A stretch of 64,000 nt of DNA, taken from an uncultured Brachyspira sp. (GTDB taxonomy: Bacteria; Spirochaetota; Brachyspiria; Brachyspirales; Brachyspiraceae). Location of the stretch: positions 1 through 64,000 of the forward strand of contig NZ_CASEGO010000008.1 in assembly GCF_949287625.1 (NCBI RefSeq), given 5' to 3'. The notes under the pieces were generated by a model, which had not been told where the DNA came from, made no database searches, and saw only the letters and a list, made by a program, of their open reading frames with translations. Position numbers and translations under genes: made by a program. Shown here in pieces: positions 27,428-37,448 of this stretch (position 1 is the stretch's first letter; every line of letters begins with the position of its first letter).

Positions 27428-28657
27428 ATGAAACTTAAAGATAATCATAAATTAACATTATATTCCTGCTACATAGGATATATAACTCAGGCAATTATTA
27501 ATATATTTCCGCCGCTTGTTTTTATAATGTTTCAGAAAAATTTTAATATATCATTAACGCAGATAGGTTTTCTTTCATCTTTTAATTTTGCTGTGCAGAT
27601 GATTGTAGATTTTTTATCAATTAAATTTATAGATAAAATAGGATACAGAGTTCCAATAGTATCAGCACATATATTTTCTGCTTTGGGATTATTTTTGCTT
27701 GGAGTGCTCCCTTTTTATATAGATCCTTATTTAGCTATGTTAATATGCTTTTTTATTAATGCTGTAAGCGGAGGTCTTATAGAGGTTTTGGTAAGTCCTA
27801 TAGTAGAGGCACTTCCAGAAAAACAAAAAACTAAAGCTATGAATATACTTCATTCATTTTATTCTTGGGGTTCTATGTTGGTAGTGATGCTATCAACTTT
27901 GTATTTTAATATATTTGGAATTGAAAATTGGGGATATATGTCTATGCTTTGGGCTTTAGTTCCTTTTATAAATATATTTTTATTTGCAAATGTTCCTCTT
28001 AATGTATTAAAAACTCATGAAGATAATATGAATGCTAATAACGTAGTTTCTATAAGAAAATTATTGTCTGTAAAAATAGTTTTAGTGTTTTCTATTTTGA
28101 TGATATGTGCAGGGGCAAGTGAACAATCTATAGCTCAGTGGGTATCATTATTTGCAGAGGCTGGTCTTAATGTAGATAAAACAATAGGGGATATATTCGG
28201 TGCTTGTATGTTTGCATTTTGTATGGGCATAGTGAGACTAATTTACGGAATGAACTCTGAAAAAATAGATATAAAAAAGTCACTCCTTATATCGTCTTTT
28301 TTCTGTGTAATTGGGTATTTAATAACAGTATTTAGTCCGTATGCTTTTTTATCATTAATAGGATGTGCTGTATCTGGTTTATCTGTTGCTATCATGTGGC
28401 CTTCTGTATTTAGTCTTGCTTCAAAAATATACAACAAAGGAGGTACTGCTATGTTTGCATTGCTTGCTTTGGCAGGTGATGCAGGCTGTTCTTTAGGTCC
28501 TTTTATAGTTGGTATTGTTTCAAATAATATTTATAATAATTTTAATAATAATATAATTGAATCATCATTAAAAATAGGAATTTTATTTGCTGTATTTTTC
28601 CCTGTTATGATGTTTATAGTTTTACTATTTTTCAAAAATAGTAAAACAAATTCGTAA
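27428..28657 (+). CDS. MFS transporter, FucP-like
   Basis: The 409-aa protein has about 12 hydrophobic segments in two sets of six with a cytosolic loop near residue 200. It resembles the sugar/fucose permease branch of the major facilitator superfamily. The substrate is unknown and the neighbouring genes give no hint. Confidence 0.8.
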   Translation: MKLKDNHKLTLYSCYIGYITQAIINIFPPLVFIMFQKNFNISLTQIGFLSSFNFAVQMIVDFLSIKFIDKIGYRVPIVSAHIFSALGLFLLGVLPFYIDPYLAMLICFFINAVSGGLIEVLVSPIVEALPEKQKTKAMNILHSFYSWGSMLVVMLSTLYFNIFGIENWGYMSMLWALVPFINIFLFANVPLNVLKTHEDNMNANNVVSIRKLLSVKIVLVFSILMICAGASEQSIAQWVSLFAEAGLNVDKTIGDIFGACMFAFCMGIVRLIYGMNSEKIDIKKSLLISSFFCVIGYLITVFSPYAFLSLIGCAVSGLSVAIMWPSVFSLASKIYNKGGTAMFALLALAGDAGCSLGPFIVGIVSNNIYNNFNNNIIESSLKIGILFAVFFPVMMFIVLLFFKNSKTNS

Positions 28658-28747
28658 AAGTAAATTGATACAGTTATTTATTATAATTTTTTATTAAATA
28701 TTAATAACGGGCGTATAATATATTTATTATACACTTACAAGTTTTTA

Positions 28748-29701
28748 TTATAGTTCTTCTATTTCTCTTATACTCAATCCTGTTAATTCACTGATAAGAT
28801 TTAAATCCATATCTCTATTTTTCATATTTTTAGCCATAGATATTGCCTTATTTTTTTCACCTTGTTCTATACCTTGTTCTATACCTTGTTCTATACCTTG
28901 TTCTATACCTTCAATTATTCCTTCTTCTTTTGCTTTCTTCAAGTCTAGTTCTCTACTTTTATCAAAAAAATAAGTATCCACTTCACGCTTTTTATATTTA
29001 TCCATTACTGGACTATCATTAACAAATATACGGCATTTCTTTTCTACTTCTTCAAATATAGTATTTTCTTTCATTAAGATAGACATATCCTCTCCTTTAA
29101 AAAATTTTACCCAAGAAATGAATTCTTTATGTATATTATCTAAACTTTCTATTGTAGAAATATTTTTTAAATTGAATTTAGGCAGCTCCAGAAAATGAAT
29201 CTGACAATGATCTGTTAGAATTTTATTATTATTTAATTCTTTTAAAACATAGCAGCTATGTACTTTATCTTCATTTGTAAGTATGAAATTTGTAATATTG
29301 ATACTTACGGTTGCTTTTAATTCATCATAAAAAGAACCTCTATTTAAACTGCTGCTGTAATTATAAGCCCAATAATACAAAGCTCTTTTTATAAAATCTT
29401 CATTTCCTCTAGCTTGTATCTCTATTAAAACAGTTATACCTGTTTCTGTTGTTGCTTTTATATCTACAATACTTTCCTTTTCATCATAGTTATCCGCTAT
29501 ATTAAAAGGATTAAGTATTTCTATTTTCTTAAAAGTTTCAAAGTTTAAATCTTTAAATACAGCATTAATGAAATTTAAAGCTATATTTTCATTGCCTTTA
29601 TGTGAAAATAAATAGCGTATAAAATAATCATTAATTCTATTTAAATTATTTATTGTAACTGTTTCATTTAGTATTTGCTTTAATTTATCTAAATCTTTCA
29701 T
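28748..29701 (-). CDS. Rpn-family PD-(D/E)XK nuclease / putative transposase (diverged copy)
   Basis: The 317-aa protein is an Rpn-family member: ESIVDIKATTETGITVLIEIQARG carries the D and E-x-Q catalytic residues. It is clearly diverged from the other two copies but shares the C-terminal end (KNMKNRDMDLNLISELTGLS) and a tail of four GIEQ tetrapeptides (12-bp repeats about 28860-28909). Its promoter again has TATAAT exactly 6 nt before the ATG. It lies downstream of the large ankyrin gene, on the same strand. Confidence 0.83.
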   Translation of the reverse strand: MKDLDKLKQILNETVTINNLNRINDYFIRYLFSHKGNENIALNFINAVFKDLNFETFKKIEILNPFNIADNYDEKESIVDIKATTETGITVLIEIQARGNEDFIKRALYYWAYNYSSSLNRGSFYDELKATVSINITNFILTNEDKVHSCYVLKELNNNKILTDHCQIHFLELPKFNLKNISTIESLDNIHKEFISWVKFFKGEDMSILMKENTIFEEVEKKCRIFVNDSPVMDKYKKREVDTYFFDKSRELDLKKAKEEGIIEGIEQGIEQGIEQGIEQGEKNKAISMAKNMKNRDMDLNLISELTGLSIREIEEL

Positions 29702-29707
29702 AGCTTT

Positions 29708-29736
29708 ATTATACTAAATTAACTATAAAGTTACAA
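29708..29736 (-). promoter_or_regulatory. Promoter with leaderless geometry for the diverged Rpn gene
   Basis: On the minus strand: TTGTAA (29736-29731), a 17-bp spacer and TATAAT (29713-29708), then six bases and the ATG at 29701. No ribosome binding site fits between. Confidence 0.65.
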
Positions 29737-29752
29737 GTTTAATCATCAAAAT

Positions 29753-31918
29753 TTAGTTTCTATTTCTTTGAGCTTTTTTTAGAATACCTGTAATCTTTCT
29801 AAGTTTAAAATACTCTGCCATATCTAAAGCAGTATCTCCATGGTCATTTTCTATATTTACATCGGCTCCTTTTTCTACTAGAAATTTGACAAATGGTTCA
29901 GCAAACCTTGATCCTGATGATGCACAAGCCCAAATTAAAGAAGTGTATCCATTATAATCTTGAGCATTAATATCTGCACCTTTTTCTAATAAAACTTCAG
30001 CTAATTTTATACGATATTCCTGAAAACTTTTATTATTAAAATTACCTTCACCCATACCAAGATATATTAAAGGAGTATATTCTCGTTTATTCTTTATGTT
30101 TACATCAGCACCTTGCTCTATTAAAAAATGAGCTATTTCAAAGTCTAGTATATCAATACTTCCTTCATCTGAAGTATCAAGAGTTTTATTTAAAGCTGTG
30201 TCTCCTTTATTATCTTGTGCATTTATATTGGCTTTTTTTGAAACTAAATATTTTATTACATCTATATTTCTTTCAGGACTATAGTCACATGCTGATATTA
30301 AAGCAGTACTTCCTCCTTTATAAAAGTTTACATCAGCACCATTTTCCACTAATAATTTTACTGTTTCTAAATTATTTACACCATATATTAAGGCTGTATT
30401 TCCATAATTATTGAAAGCATTTATATCAGCACCTTTTTGTATTAGAAGTTCTGCCACTTTTATATTATGAAGTTTGGAAGCATACATTAAAGGTGTCTCT
30501 CCATGATTATTTTTTACATTTATATCGGCACCATTATTTATTAAAAATTCTGCAGCAGATGAATTTTCATCATATCTAGATTCAATATGTTCATAATCTA
30601 ATGAGAGTAATAGGGGAGTTACTACTGAGCTATATTCAGAATGTGTTTTGGCATTTACATCGGCACCTTTTTCAACTAAAAATTTAACCATATCATAGTC
30701 ATTTCTTAAAGCTGCTATCATTAAAGGAGTATAATCATAATCTTCTGGATAATGCTCCCCAGCCTTTATTCTTGATTCTAAGTCAAAACCATTTTCTACT
30801 AATACTTTAAACATTTCCCTATTTTGTGCCAATGCTGTTGAAGCTCTATAAGATTTATTAAGAAGTGATGCTCCATCATTGTCTTTAGTATTTACATCAG
30901 CACCGTATTTTATTAATAAATTAAATATTTTTTTAGCATTTTCTAGCATTTCTTCTTCTCCATAATGATCATAATAAATATTATAATATAATACAGTGTT
31001 TCCATCATTGTCTTTAATATTTATATTGGCACCATTTTCTAATAAAAATTTAACCATTTCATAGTTTCCGCTTACAGCAGCGTACATTAATGCTGTACAA
31101 CCGTCTTCATCTTGTGTGTTTATATTGGCACCTTGTTGTATAAGTAATTTTGAAATATCATAATTTCCATTTCCATCATCATTAGCAATAATTAAAGCTG
31201 TTTTGTTTTCATTATTTGCTGCATTAGGGTTGGCACCTTTATCAAACAAATATTTAACCATATCATAGTCTTCTTTATAAACAGCAATCATTAAAGGAGT
31301 ATAATCATAATCAGATCTATCCGCCTTTATTCTTGACTCTAAATCAAAACCATTTTCAACTAATATTTTAAACATTTCTTTATTTTTATCAAAAGATTCT
31401 GAAATTCTATAGGATACATCAAGAAGAGATGCTCCTTCATCGTTTTTAGTATTTACATCAGCACCGTATTTTATTAATAAATTAAGTATTTTTATAGCAT
31501 TTTCTGTTTCATTTTCTTGTCCGCGACTATTATGCTCAATAGTATAATATAATGCAGTTTCTCCTTCTATATCTCTAATGTTTACATCGGCACCATTTTT
31601 TAATAAAAATTCAACCATTTCATAATTTGTATCTCTAGCAGTATACATTAATGCTGTAGCACCTGCTTTATCTCGAATATTTACATCAGTACCTTCTTTT
31701 ATAAGTAATTTTGCTATATCATCATATCCGCATACAGAAGCATTTATTAAAGCTGTTCTATTATAAGAATCTAATGCATTACAGTTTGCTCCTTGCTCTA
31801 AATATGATTTAACTTTTTTTATATTATTATCCTCTACAGCGGAAAATAACGATTCATCTAAAGTCTTAGAATACAAAAGAGTATTAAACAAGAATAATAT
31901 AATAAATAACTTTTTCAT
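29753..31918 (-). CDS. Large exported ankyrin-repeat protein
   Basis: The 721-aa protein starts with a signal peptide (MKKLFIILFLFNTLLYS) and consists almost wholly of ankyrin repeats, about twenty units with GADVN-type turns. An internal duplication of about 190 residues is visible: YDYTPLMIA and ENGFDLESRIKA recur about 190 residues apart. The ATG at 31918 was chosen because GGGGGG lies 4 nt upstream; an in-frame ATG at 31930 would include that site in the gene. It is flanked by Rpn genes on both sides. Confidence 0.85.
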   Translation of the reverse strand: MKKLFIILFLFNTLLYSKTLDESLFSAVEDNNIKKVKSYLEQGANCNALDSYNRTALINASVCGYDDIAKLLIKEGTDVNIRDKAGATALMYTARDTNYEMVEFLLKNGADVNIRDIEGETALYYTIEHNSRGQENETENAIKILNLLIKYGADVNTKNDEGASLLDVSYRISESFDKNKEMFKILVENGFDLESRIKADRSDYDYTPLMIAVYKEDYDMVKYLFDKGANPNAANNENKTALIIANDDGNGNYDISKLLIQQGANINTQDEDGCTALMYAAVSGNYEMVKFLLENGANINIKDNDGNTVLYYNIYYDHYGEEEMLENAKKIFNLLIKYGADVNTKDNDGASLLNKSYRASTALAQNREMFKVLVENGFDLESRIKAGEHYPEDYDYTPLMIAALRNDYDMVKFLVEKGADVNAKTHSEYSSVVTPLLLSLDYEHIESRYDENSSAAEFLINNGADINVKNNHGETPLMYASKLHNIKVAELLIQKGADINAFNNYGNTALIYGVNNLETVKLLVENGADVNFYKGGSTALISACDYSPERNIDVIKYLVSKKANINAQDNKGDTALNKTLDTSDEGSIDILDFEIAHFLIEQGADVNIKNKREYTPLIYLGMGEGNFNNKSFQEYRIKLAEVLLEKGADINAQDYNGYTSLIWACASSGSRFAEPFVKFLVEKGADVNIENDHGDTALDMAEYFKLRKITGILKKAQRNRN

Positions 31919-32005
31919 ATATCCCCCCATATGCTTATCTCATATAACTGCATTCTATATTTAAAATTATATTATGTCAATGATATAGTTTTTTTGTTTT
32001 ATAAA

Positions 32006-32033
32006 TTGCTATTAATAAAATTTTTAGTATAAT
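32006..32033 (+). promoter_or_regulatory. Promoter with leaderless geometry for Rpn gene 2
   Basis: The -10 box TATAAT (32028-32033) sits exactly 6 nt before the ATG at 32040, in the context TTTTTAGTATAAT. The -35 (TTGCTA, 32006-32011, 16-bp spacer) is weak. No ribosome binding site fits. Confidence 0.6.
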
Positions 32034-32039
32034 TAAGTT

Positions 32040-33017
32040 ATGAAAGAGATTAACAGACTTAATGATTTATTTGTACGATATCTAATTGGTACTGAAGGTG
32101 ATGAGGATATTTTAGAAAATATTGTTAATGCTGTTTTAAATGATGTTGGATTTGAATCTGTGAGTAATCTTGAAATAATCAATCCTTACAATTTAGCAGA
32201 AAATGAGAATTTAAAGGAATCAATCCTTGATGTTAAAGCAAAAACTAAAGATGGTAAAAAAGTGCTTGTTGAGATACAGTTAGTAGGAAACAACAATTTT
32301 ATAAAAAGAATATTGTATTATATTGCAAGAAATATAGCCTCTGAGTTAAAAGAAAGTGATTTATACATTAATATAAGTCAGATGATTAGCATTAGTTTTA
32401 TCAATTTTAATTTAGATATAGGAAGCGAGACTGATATAAAAAGAGAGCATAAATGTTTTACATTTGCTGATATTAATAATCCTAGTCTTAGACTGGATGA
32501 TTTTCAGATACATTTTATAGAGATTAAAAGATTTGCAGAAATATTAAAAAATGCCAGTATGGATAAATATAATAGTAATAATCTTTTATCTTGGATTGAC
32601 TTTTTTACTACTAAAGATTTAGAAAAAGATATTAATAAACTCATAGGAGGAAATACAATTATGAGTAAGGTTATAGATAAATATAAAAGATTTGTAGCTG
32701 ATGAAAAAGAGATGTCTGCATATAATGAAAGAGATACTTTTCTTTACGGACAGGCTGCTATGCTTCAGTATGAGAGAGCGGAAGGAAAAAAAGAAGGTAT
32801 AGAAATAGGCTTTCAGCAAGGTATAGAGAAAGGTATTAAAGAAGGTATAGAACAAGGTATAGAGAAAGGTATTAAAGAAGGTATAGAACAAGGTATAGAG
32901 AAAGGAGAAATAAATAAAGCAAAAACTATAGCATTAAATCTAAAAAACATAAATATGAGTATTGAAGATATAAGTAAAATAACTGGTTTAACTATAGAGG
33001 AAATAAAGGAGCTATAA
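32040..33017 (+). CDS. Rpn-family PD-(D/E)XK nuclease / putative transposase (copy 2)
   Basis: The 325-aa protein is nearly identical to the 3321 copy through about residue 260, including ESILDVKAKTKDGKKVLVEIQ. The tails differ: here a 36-bp unit coding GIEKGIKEGIEQ is duplicated at 32820-32891, followed by another GIEK. After that the last 30 residues (SMEDISKITGLTIEEIKEL-like) diverge from copy 1. The ATG is 6 nt after the -10 box. It is divergent from the large ankyrin gene. Confidence 0.85.
   Translation: MKEINRLNDLFVRYLIGTEGDEDILENIVNAVLNDVGFESVSNLEIINPYNLAENENLKESILDVKAKTKDGKKVLVEIQLVGNNNFIKRILYYIARNIASELKESDLYINISQMISISFINFNLDIGSETDIKREHKCFTFADINNPSLRLDDFQIHFIEIKRFAEILKNASMDKYNSNNLLSWIDFFTTKDLEKDINKLIGGNTIMSKVIDKYKRFVADEKEMSAYNERDTFLYGQAAMLQYERAEGKKEGIEIGFQQGIEKGIKEGIEQGIEKGIKEGIEQGIEKGEINKAKTIALNLKNINMSIEDISKITGLTIEEIKEL
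32820..32891 (+). repeat. 36-bp tandem repeat x2 in Rpn gene 2
   Basis: Two identical 36-bp units (32820-32855 and 32856-32891), each made of three 12-bp subunits coding GIEK, GIKE and GIEQ. This is a higher-order form of the 12-bp repeat in copy 1. Confidence 0.92.
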
Positions 33018-33124
33018 TGAAAAATTATGTGTATCTGATAATGAATATAGTTTTTGTCAGATATTTTTTACAAGTAAATTTTTTATGTATAAAAAATAAA
33101 TAAAAGTTATAATAGGAATACAAT

Positions 33125-34564
33125 ATGAAAAAAATTATTATAAAAAACGGTACAGTAGTTAATGCCTCAGAAACTTATAAAGCTGATGTATTAATAGAGG
33201 GTGAAAAAATTTCAAAAATAGGTGCTGATTTAGAATGCGATGATGCAGAGATTATTGATGCTTCAGGCAAATATGTAATGCCGGGCGGAATAGATGTTCA
33301 TACTCATATGGATATAGATGTCGGCATAGGGCGAGCAGTTGATGATTTCTATACTGGTACTATTGCTGCTGCCTGCGGAGGTACTACTACTATAGTTGAT
33401 CATATGGGGTTCGGACCTAAAGGCTGTGATGTATTTCATCAATTAAAATATTATCATACTCTTGCTGACAATAAGGCAGTTATTGATTATAGTTTTCATG
33501 GAGTTTTACAGCATGTTGATGAAGATGTGCTTAAAGGTCTTGAAGTATTAGCTAAAGAAGAAGGTTTGCAAAGTACAAAACTTTATTTAACTTATAACTA
33601 TAAAATAGAAGATGATAATGTTGTGCGTGTATTAAAGAAGATGAAAGAGCTCAATGCTGTTTCTGCTTTTCATGCTGAAAATCATTATGTCATAGAGTAT
33701 TTAAAAAAGAAATTTGTTGAAGAGTGTAAAACTTCTGCACATTATCACCCTATAAGCAGACCTCCTGAAGCTGAAGCTGAGGCAGTTAATAGAATTATAC
33801 ATTTATCTGTTATAGCTGGAAATGCTCCTGTATATATAGTACATACTTCTGCGGGAAAAAGTGTTGATGAGATAGTTAATGCTAGGGCTTTAGGTCATAA
33901 AAATATTTTTTCTGAAACTTGCCCTCAATATTTAGTTTTAACAGATAAAGAGTATGACAGAGAAGACGGACTTAAATTTGTAATGTCTCCTCCTTTAAGA
34001 AAAAAAGAAGACAGTGAAAGATTATGGAAAGCTATTGCCGAAGGACATATTCAGGTTATAGCAACAGATCATTGTCCTTTTAATTATGAAACTGATAAAA
34101 TTAAAGGAAAAGATAATTTTACTAAATGTCCTAATGGAGCAGGCGGAGTAGAGGAGAGATACCCGCTAATGTTTTCAGAAGGAGTGATGAAAGGAAGAAT
34201 AACAATTAATAAATTCGTTGAAACTTTATGCTATAATCCAGCTTTGATATACGGACTTTACCCAGAGAAAGGTGCTATTATACCTAATGCTGATGCTGAT
34301 ATTACTATAATAGACCCTAATAAAAAATCAGTTATTACAAAGTCAAATATGCATGGAGCATGCGATTATACCGCTTATGAAGGAATGGAGCTTTTATGTT
34401 CTGTTGATACTGTTATATCAAGAGGAAAAATAGTATTTAAAGATAATAAGTTTTTAGGCAGTAAGGGGGACGGAAAGTTTATAAAAAGAAAAACTTTAGA
34501 TAATTATACCGACTTTAATAATCATTTCAAATTGGGTGATTATATAGATATTGACTGTAATTAA
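33125..34564 (+). CDS. Dihydropyrimidinase / D-hydantoinase family hydrolase
   Basis: The 479-aa amidohydrolase has the metal-binding GIDVHTHMD, the segment with the likely carboxylated lysine (STKLYLTYNY), SAFHAENH and ATDHCPF. It opens cyclic amides such as dihydropyrimidines or hydantoins. It stands beside molybdenum-cofactor genes including xdhC, and hydantoinases of this type often occur with molybdenum hydroxylases in anaerobic purine breakdown, so such a role is inferred. AGGAAT precedes the ATG. Confidence 0.87.
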   Translation: MKKIIIKNGTVVNASETYKADVLIEGEKISKIGADLECDDAEIIDASGKYVMPGGIDVHTHMDIDVGIGRAVDDFYTGTIAAACGGTTTIVDHMGFGPKGCDVFHQLKYYHTLADNKAVIDYSFHGVLQHVDEDVLKGLEVLAKEEGLQSTKLYLTYNYKIEDDNVVRVLKKMKELNAVSAFHAENHYVIEYLKKKFVEECKTSAHYHPISRPPEAEAEAVNRIIHLSVIAGNAPVYIVHTSAGKSVDEIVNARALGHKNIFSETCPQYLVLTDKEYDREDGLKFVMSPPLRKKEDSERLWKAIAEGHIQVIATDHCPFNYETDKIKGKDNFTKCPNGAGGVEERYPLMFSEGVMKGRITINKFVETLCYNPALIYGLYPEKGAIIPNADADITIIDPNKKSVITKSNMHGACDYTAYEGMELLCSVDTVISRGKIVFKDNKFLGSKGDGKFIKRKTLDNYTDFNNHFKLGDYIDIDCN

Positions 34565-34570
34565 AAATTA

Positions 34571-34868
34571 TAATAGACTTGTTTCAAAAGTACTTGACAA
34601 GATTATATATAAAATTTTTATAATTTATAAATTATAAAAGTAATGTTTTGCATGTTGTATAACTTATTATTGTAAATATACATTCCTTCGCTGCCAACAC
34701 CATACTTAACAGTACTTACTTCAGTCGCAGGTGGACTTCGTCGGCAGGAAAAAGAAGTGGGGGGTACGAAGTACGCAGAGCGGTGGGCAAAGCCCCAACT
34801 ATAATTTAAAAATATTAAATTAAAAATTTATAAATATTAATAAATTTAGTTTTGAAACAAGTCTATTA
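34571..34868. repeat. MITE-like element, complete copy (298 bp)
   Basis: It is bounded by a perfect 19-bp inverted repeat, TAATAGACTTGTTTCAAAA (34571-34589) and its complement (34850-34868). The interior has a GC-rich block (about 34680-34797) ending in GGGCAAAGCCCC. It has no coding capacity. It fills the gap between the hydantoinase gene and modC, with its right end 2 bp from the modC stop. The same ends and a related interior occur at 60746-60990. Confidence 0.9.
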
Positions 34869-34869
34869 T

Positions 34870-35919
34870 TTATTTTAAAAATATAACATCATCAATATCA
34901 AAACCCAAATTTAAATCATTCCCTTCTTTATAATTACTTTTATAATTTTCTTTATTAAGTCTCCAAGTTATTTGAGTATTTGTATTGATTGGTACTGATG
35001 TTATAATATAGGAAAACATATCTTCTGTAATATTTGTTATTTTAGATTTTATATGTATATTATTATTTAAATTATCATCATAATCAAAAAATGAGTACGG
35101 ACGTATACCTATATAGTTAGCATTTCCAATATTTTCTTTATCCTCTTTTAACGTTATTGTAATATTCCAGTCCAAGCATTCTATTTTTTTATTTGAAAGT
35201 AATTTTATTTTTGAGAAGTTTTTATATCCTGTTAATAATGCTGAAAAATATGTCTTTGGATTTTCAAAAAGATTGTATTTGGAATCTATTATATCAAATT
35301 TTCCATTATTGATTATACCTATATTGTCGGATAGTCTGTATACTTCATCTCTGTTATGCGATACAAATAGAGTAGTAAGATTAAACTCTTTTATACTGGA
35401 CGATATAAATTTTTCCAATTCCCATTTTATATGATAATCCAATGCACTCAAAGGCTCATCAAGCATTAATATATTCGCAGATGATACGAATATTCTTGCA
35501 ATTGCTGTTCTCTGCTGTTCGCCTCCTGATATTTCTCTTGGCTTTTTATTTCGTATATCATATATAAAAAACTTTTTCATTATAAAGTCTATATTATGAT
35601 TTATTTTTTTATCCCTTATTCCGCATTTAATATTTTCTTCAACAGTCATATTTGGAAATAATGCATAATTTTGAAATAAAAAACCTACATTTCTTTTCTG
35701 AGGCTTTATATTAATTCTTTTTTTGGAATCATAAAAAACTTTTCCGTCAAGTTCTATATATCCGCTGTCTGGATTTTCTATTCCAGCAATGCATTTTAAT
35801 GTCATGCTTTTTCCGCTTCCAGATGCCCCTAAAATAGAGAATACTCCATTTTTTACTTCGAACTGCAAATCTAAATTAAAATTAGACAATCTCTTTTTTA
35901 TATCAACTATTAAACTCAA
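34870..35919 (-). CDS. modC: Molybdate ABC transporter ATPase
   Basis: The 349-aa ATPase has Walker A GASGSGKS (residues 31-38), the signature SGGEQQRTAIARIF, Walker B LMLDEPLSALD and a C-terminal TOBE/Mop-like region (about 250-349) that could bind oxyanion. It is third in the modA-modB-modC order. Together with ModB it powers molybdate or tungstate uptake. Confidence 0.87.
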   Translation of the reverse strand: MSLIVDIKKRLSNFNLDLQFEVKNGVFSILGASGSGKSMTLKCIAGIENPDSGYIELDGKVFYDSKKRINIKPQKRNVGFLFQNYALFPNMTVEENIKCGIRDKKINHNIDFIMKKFFIYDIRNKKPREISGGEQQRTAIARIFVSSANILMLDEPLSALDYHIKWELEKFISSSIKEFNLTTLFVSHNRDEVYRLSDNIGIINNGKFDIIDSKYNLFENPKTYFSALLTGYKNFSKIKLLSNKKIECLDWNITITLKEDKENIGNANYIGIRPYSFFDYDDNLNNNIHIKSKITNITEDMFSYIITSVPINTNTQITWRLNKENYKSNYKEGNDLNLGFDIDDVIFLK

Positions 35920-35939
35920 TATAAACCGCCGTATATTTA

Positions 35940-36608
35940 TTATAATCTTTTTTTAAAAGTATTAGAAATAGGCTGTATCATATTCATAAACATTATACTG
36001 ATAAATGATATAGCAACTATTATCATCACCCATTTAAAAGCAAGCTCTCTGTCTCCAGCCTGTACCGCAGTATAAACAGCAAGCGACATAGTCTGCGTTT
36101 TATTAGGTATATTTCCAGCTATCATTATAGTAGCACCAAACTCTCCCAAAGCCCTAGTAAAAGAGAGTATAGTACCTCCTAATATAGAATGCCAGCTGTT
36201 TGGCAGTATTAATTTCCAAAAAATCCAATTTTCTGATTTTCCTAATGTTCTTGCTGCATTTATTATATTTTTATCTATTTGTTCAAAAGCCCCTTTGCTT
36301 GTTCTGTACATTAGAGGAAATGATACTATAAAAGAAGCCAATACTGCACCTCTAAGTGTAAATACAAATGGAAATCCTAATTTATAAGCTAAACTTCCTA
36401 TAAAAGAATTACGCCCGAAAAATAATAAAAGAAAAAATCCCACAACAGTAGGAGGAAGTACTAAAGGAAGTGTAAATATTATATCGAAAAGAGATGAAAA
36501 TTTTTTTATTTTCACTGCTATAATAGCGGCATATATTCCAACAAAAAAAGTAATTATTGTAGAATAAAATGCCGTTTTTATAGACAGTATTAACGGAGTA
36601 TATTGCAT
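35940..36608 (-). CDS. modB: Molybdate ABC transporter permease
   Basis: The 222-aa permease has about five helices and the EAA loop in AARTLGKSENWIFWKLILPNSW. VLPPTVVGFFLLLFFGRNS is typical of ModB. It lies 13 bp after modA and 20 bp before modC, in one operon. Confidence 0.9.
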   Translation of the reverse strand: MQYTPLILSIKTAFYSTIITFFVGIYAAIIAVKIKKFSSLFDIIFTLPLVLPPTVVGFFLLLFFGRNSFIGSLAYKLGFPFVFTLRGAVLASFIVSFPLMYRTSKGAFEQIDKNIINAARTLGKSENWIFWKLILPNSWHSILGGTILSFTRALGEFGATIMIAGNIPNKTQTMSLAVYTAVQAGDRELAFKWVMIIVAISFISIMFMNMIQPISNTFKKRL

Positions 36609-36621
36609 AATTGATGATTTC

Positions 36622-37422
36622 TTATTGTATTACAGTAAAGCCGTAAGCTTTAAATGTTTCTATAGATTTGTCAGATGATATATAATCTATAAACTTTAAA
36701 GCTTCTTCTTTATTTTGAGAAGATTTTATTACAGCTATAGGGTAAATAACTTTTTTATGTGTTCCTTCAGGGGCTTCTGCTATTATATTAATATCTTTTG
36801 CTATTTTTGCATCAGTGGCATAAACTATGCCGCAGTCAACTTCTCCTATCTCTACCCAAGAAAGTACATTCCTAACATCAGAACCATAAACTGCTTTTTG
36901 TTTGACCGCATCAAGTATGGATAAATTACTTAATATTTCTTCTGAATACTGACCTACGGGTACGCTTTTAGGCTCTCCGAGTCCTACTTTGGCAACATCA
37001 GCATTTGTTATGTCTGTAAATGATTTTATATTTAATTTTGAATTACTAGGAGTGATTAATACCACTTTATTTTCAAGCAAATCTTTTCTTGTATTAGTAT
37101 CTATCAAATCTTTTTCCTGTAATGCGTCCATTTGTTTTTGTGCGGCTGAGAAAAATATATCTGCTGGTGCTCCTGATTCTATTTGAGACTGCAATGCACC
37201 AGATGATGCAAATGAAAATGTAACTTGAGTTCCTGTTTCTGTTTTATAATTATTAGCTAATTCTGTAAGTACATCAGTCAGGCTTGCAGCTGCCAAAACC
37301 AAAATTTCTTTATTATTAGATGATGTGTTAGATGATGAAGTTTTATTATCAGCAGTGTTTGAATTGCTGCATGATACAAATATATACGATATTATTAAAG
37401 TTATAAGTATTAATTTTTTCAT
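36622..37422 (-). CDS. modA: Molybdate-binding lipoprotein
   Basis: The 266-aa protein has a lipoprotein signal (ISYIFVSCSNS, Cys18) and the ModA fold: LAAASLTDVLTELA, FSFASSGALQSQIESGAPADIFFSA and EIGEVDCGIVYATDA. It captures molybdate or tungstate outside the inner membrane and delivers it to ModBC. Confidence 0.9.
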   Translation of the reverse strand: MKKLILITLIISYIFVSCSNSNTADNKTSSSNTSSNNKEILVLAAASLTDVLTELANNYKTETGTQVTFSFASSGALQSQIESGAPADIFFSAAQKQMDALQEKDLIDTNTRKDLLENKVVLITPSNSKLNIKSFTDITNADVAKVGLGEPKSVPVGQYSEEILSNLSILDAVKQKAVYGSDVRNVLSWVEIGEVDCGIVYATDAKIAKDINIIAEAPEGTHKKVIYPIAVIKSSQNKEEALKFIDYISSDKSIETFKAYGFTVIQ

Positions 37423-37448
37423 AAGTTAAACCTTTTATATATTTTTAT

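Noticed and set aside
32619..32891. Minus-strand open frame opposite the Rpn tail
   Set aside because: Shadow of the GIEx repeat region of the plus-strand Rpn gene.
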